NCBI GenBank assembly: GCA_002718515.1
Contig: PBEX01000024.1
Location: forward strand, 25,276-33,152
Length of the DNA stretch: 7,877 bases
DNA from: Phycisphaerae bacterium
GTDB taxonomy: Bacteria; Planctomycetota; Phycisphaerae; Phycisphaerales; SM1A02
Direction of reading: 5' to 3'
The position numbers and the translations under genes were made by a program. Shown here one piece after another: positions 6,146-7,877 of this stretch. Position 1 is the first letter of the stretch. The number at the start of each line of letters is the position of its first letter. A model generated the notes under the pieces. That model saw nothing but the letters and a program-made list of their open reading frames with translations. It was not told where the DNA came from and did not search any database.

Positions 6146-6910
6146 TTAAGCAAAACGGGAAGCAAAAAATTGAGCAATTCGTGGGAATGCAGAAAAGAGT
6201 GTGCTTACTGTTCGCATAAACAAACTGGTCCAAATTTCCGGCCTTGGCTTTCTTAGACATTTCACAACAGCGTTTGCGACGCGATCGGGCGATTGCATCA
6301 GCCACGAAGGAGCACGCTCTTCGAAGGAAGATTGCTCAGTGCCACTCCTTGATGCGCTTGAGTTGAAAAATTCAGTACGCGTTCCAATTGGGTGAAGTGT
6401 GGACACATGGATGTTCGAGGGCTTCAACTCCATTCGCATTGATTTTGCAAATGCTTCAATTGCTGACTTGCTTGCGCAGTATGCACCGTGGCTCGGCGTT
6501 GCGAACTTCGATAGGCAACTTGCACACAGAATGATGTGTCCCGACCCATGCTTCTTAAACTGTTTTGCACATAGCGACGCAAGTTCAACTGCTGCAAACA
6601 CATTCAATTCAAAGAGCGATCGCACGTCATTCATGTTCATTTCAAGCGTGTCTTGGTCAATGCCATGACCAGCGTTGATGAAAACAGCATCAATGTTTCC
6701 GGATGCCCGCAAAAGTTTTTCATTAAAGCCGTCATCGGTGACATCACCAACAATGATTTTGCACGCACCGCCGAGTTCTTCTTGGAGTGCTTCAAGTTGC
6801 TTTCGTCTTCTTGCCGTGAGAACAACATTCATTCCTGCTCGCGCGCATGCTCTTGCAGTCGCTTCGCCGATCCCGCTACTTGCCCCAGTAATGAGGACAG
6901 TCTTGCTCAT
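6146..6910 (-). CDS. Short-chain dehydrogenase/reductase (classical SDR)
   Basis: NAD(P)-dependent oxidoreductase; substrate not identifiable. The 254 residues are typical of a classical SDR. Visible are the cofactor motif TGASSGIG (8-15), Asp56 in GDVTDD, INAG (78-81), structural Asn103 (FELNVF) and the catalytic set Ser131 (LCASC), Tyr144 and Lys148 (AYCASK). The basic run TARRRK (32-37) after the second strand suggests NADP(H). The last roughly 25 residues are hydrophobic with Arg (SLFMRTVSTLFSAFPRIAQF) and may form a membrane-touching helix. Its ATG overlaps the carboxylase stop (ATGA), so it is co-expressed with an acyl-CoA carboxylase subunit, and a keto- or hydroxyacyl substrate is a reasonable guess. 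The TAA at 6148-6146 is followed in the same frame by the dockerin-like ORF. Confidence 0.93.
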   Translation of the reverse strand: MSKTVLITGASSGIGEATARACARAGMNVVLTARRRKQLEALQEELGGACKIIVGDVTDDGFNEKLLRASGNIDAVFINAGHGIDQDTLEMNMNDVRSLFELNVFAAVELASLCAKQFKKHGSGHIILCASCLSKFATPSHGAYCASKSAIEAFAKSMRMELKPSNIHVSTLHPIGTRTEFFNSSASRSGTEQSSFEERAPSWLMQSPDRVANAVVKCLRKPRPEIWTSLFMRTVSTLFSAFPRIAQFFASRFA

Positions 6911-7877
6911 GTTTGCAAGACGCCGGTCTTAAATTCGCCTTGAATGTCAAACGTCGAAGCAATTGTGAGCGCTTGGATCAATTCCTTGCGAGTTTCACTA
7001 GGGTTAATCATGCGGTCAACCCAGCCCCTCGCAGCACCATAGAAAATATCTTGTTGTTCGTTATAACTCGCAGTGATTGCAGCAAGAAGTTCTTTGCGTT
7101 CTTCTTCATCAACTTCTTCACCGCGGCGTTTCTTTGCAGCGAGGTCAATTTGTAAAAGTGTATGGGCTGCTGAAGCGCCACCCATTACAGCGTATTTTGC
7201 GTTTGGCCAAGCAAGGGTGAGGAATGGGTCAAAGGCGCGTCCGCACATCGCATAATGCCCAGCCCCGTAGGAACTACCAATAATCAAACTGATTTTAGGC
7301 ACAATGGAATTACTCATGGCATTCACCATTTTTGCCCCAGAGCGAATGATGCCAGCTTGTTCGCTATCTCTGCCAACCATAAAGCCAGTCGTGTCGTTAA
7401 CAAATAGAAGTGGACTGCGCTTCATGTTGCAGTCCATGATGAACCGTGCTGCTTTATCTGCTGCTTCAGTGTAAATAACAGCCGGCATGTTGACTGATGT
7501 CGATGGTCCTGCTTTGCCACCCGGCATTTTCTTTTGCGTCATGCAGCGTTGATTGGCAACAATTCCACACGGGAACCCGCCAATTCTTGCGTATCCACAC
7601 ACCATTGACTTTCCATAGTCTGCCTTATATTCGTTGTAACTGTCTTCATCAACGACGCATGAAAGCAGTTCGTTCATATCGTATTGTTCACCGGGATTCC
7701 CTTTGAAAATCGATGTGATATCTTCAGGATCTCTGCTTGTGTTTGCTGACGGGTAAGGAGGTTCGCTCACTGGCGGTACAGACATATCTGCATGAACTTG
7801 ACTAATGAGGCGTTTAATGCATGCATCATCATCTGGTTCATGGAAATCAATTGTGCCTGAGATTTCAGCGTGCATTG
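6907..7877 (-). CDS. Acyl-CoA carboxylase carboxyltransferase (beta) subunit, 5' end outside the window
   Basis: Transfers carboxyl from carboxybiotin to an acyl-CoA. Only the last 322 or so residues are here. The ATG at 7875 is almost surely internal, because HAEISGTIDF matches the mid-protein motif that closes the N-terminal half; about 200 residues should lie beyond the right edge. The C-terminal carboxyltransferase domain is complete: DTTGFMVGRDSEQAGIIRSG (161-180 from that Met), GSSYGAGHYAMCGRAFDP (200-217) and AWPNAKYAVMGG. GFMVGR and YGAGHYAMCGRA are the methylcrotonyl-CoA carboxylase style; propionyl-CoA carboxylase normally has GFLPG and a YGGAY motif. An extra segment of about 25 residues after VANQR (about 106-131), rich in Lys, Gly and Pro, precedes AVIYTEAADKAARF. 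Substrate therefore stays open: methylcrotonyl, propionyl or another acyl-CoA. Its biotin subunit is not in the window. The SDR gene follows with a 4-nt overlap. Confidence 0.9.
   Translation of the reverse strand, partial: MHAEISGTIDFHEPDDDACIKRLISQVHADMSVPPVSEPPYPSANTSRDPEDITSIFKGNPGEQYDMNELLSCVVDEDSYNEYKADYGKSMVCGYARIGGFPCGIVANQRCMTQKKMPGGKAGPSTSVNMPAVIYTEAADKAARFIMDCNMKRSPLLFVNDTTGFMVGRDSEQAGIIRSGAKMVNAMSNSIVPKISLIIGSSYGAGHYAMCGRAFDPFLTLAWPNAKYAVMGGASAAHTLLQIDLAAKKRRGEEVDEEERKELLAAITASYNEQQDIFYGAARGWVDRMINPSETRKELIQALTIASTFDIQGEFKTGVLQT

Noticed and set aside
1..7877. CRISPR array, insertion sequence, defence or biosynthetic system
   Set aside because: No repeats, terminal inverted repeats, transposase, nuclease or toxin-like genes were seen; genes are housekeeping or acyl-CoA metabolism.

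Overview
The window fits a bacterium of the Planctomycetota, most likely a marine Phycisphaerae-type lineage. This is inferred from memory of protein families, not from a search. The pointers are a futalosine hydrolase (menaquinone by the futalosine route), a LolA-like secreted protein of a type I associate with planctomycetes, a small lipoprotein, and a dockerin-like tail with paired '...WG' helices. Starts lack clear Shine-Dalgarno sequences. Nearly every base is coding, and I see no RNA genes, mobile elements, CRISPR arrays or repeats.

Layout. (1) Minus strand, 3465 down to 1: a B12-dependent acyl-CoA mutase catalytic subunit, then hisS, then mqnB, which runs off the left edge. The mutase and hisS are 12 nt apart; hisS and mqnB share one base, so this looks like one operon. 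(2) Minus strand, 4068-3568: a short lipoprotein gene of unknown role, divergent from the next operon. (3) Plus strand, 4118-5822: ispF, a small HD hydrolase of the ppGpp-hydrolase type, and a LolA-like periplasmic protein. They overlap by 4 and 7 nt and are surely co-transcribed. (4) Minus strand, right edge down to 5810: the C-terminal part of a biotin-dependent acyl-CoA carboxylase carboxyltransferase subunit (5' end outside the window), an SDR oxidoreductase overlapping it by 4 nt, then a dockerin-like ORF in the same frame as the SDR just after its stop. The dockerin-like ORF looks like a remnant of a larger secreted protein.

Function. Most genes are housekeeping: isoprenoid and menaquinone precursors, tRNA charging, alarmone turnover. 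The mutase and the carboxylase are both short or branched acyl-CoA enzymes, but they lie in separate transcription units and the sequence does not prove a shared pathway.

The main observation is that the mutase, which would normally be annotated methylmalonyl-CoA mutase, has Phe and Gln at the two positions that are Tyr and Arg in true methylmalonyl-CoA mutases. That is the isobutyryl-CoA mutase pattern. Other points are a HisRS whose motif 3 lacks the usual Arg, -10-like hexamers so close to three start codons that leaderless mRNAs are likely, an IspF with an altered C-terminal loop, and the SDR/dockerin junction. I found no evidence of a wholly new multi-gene system.
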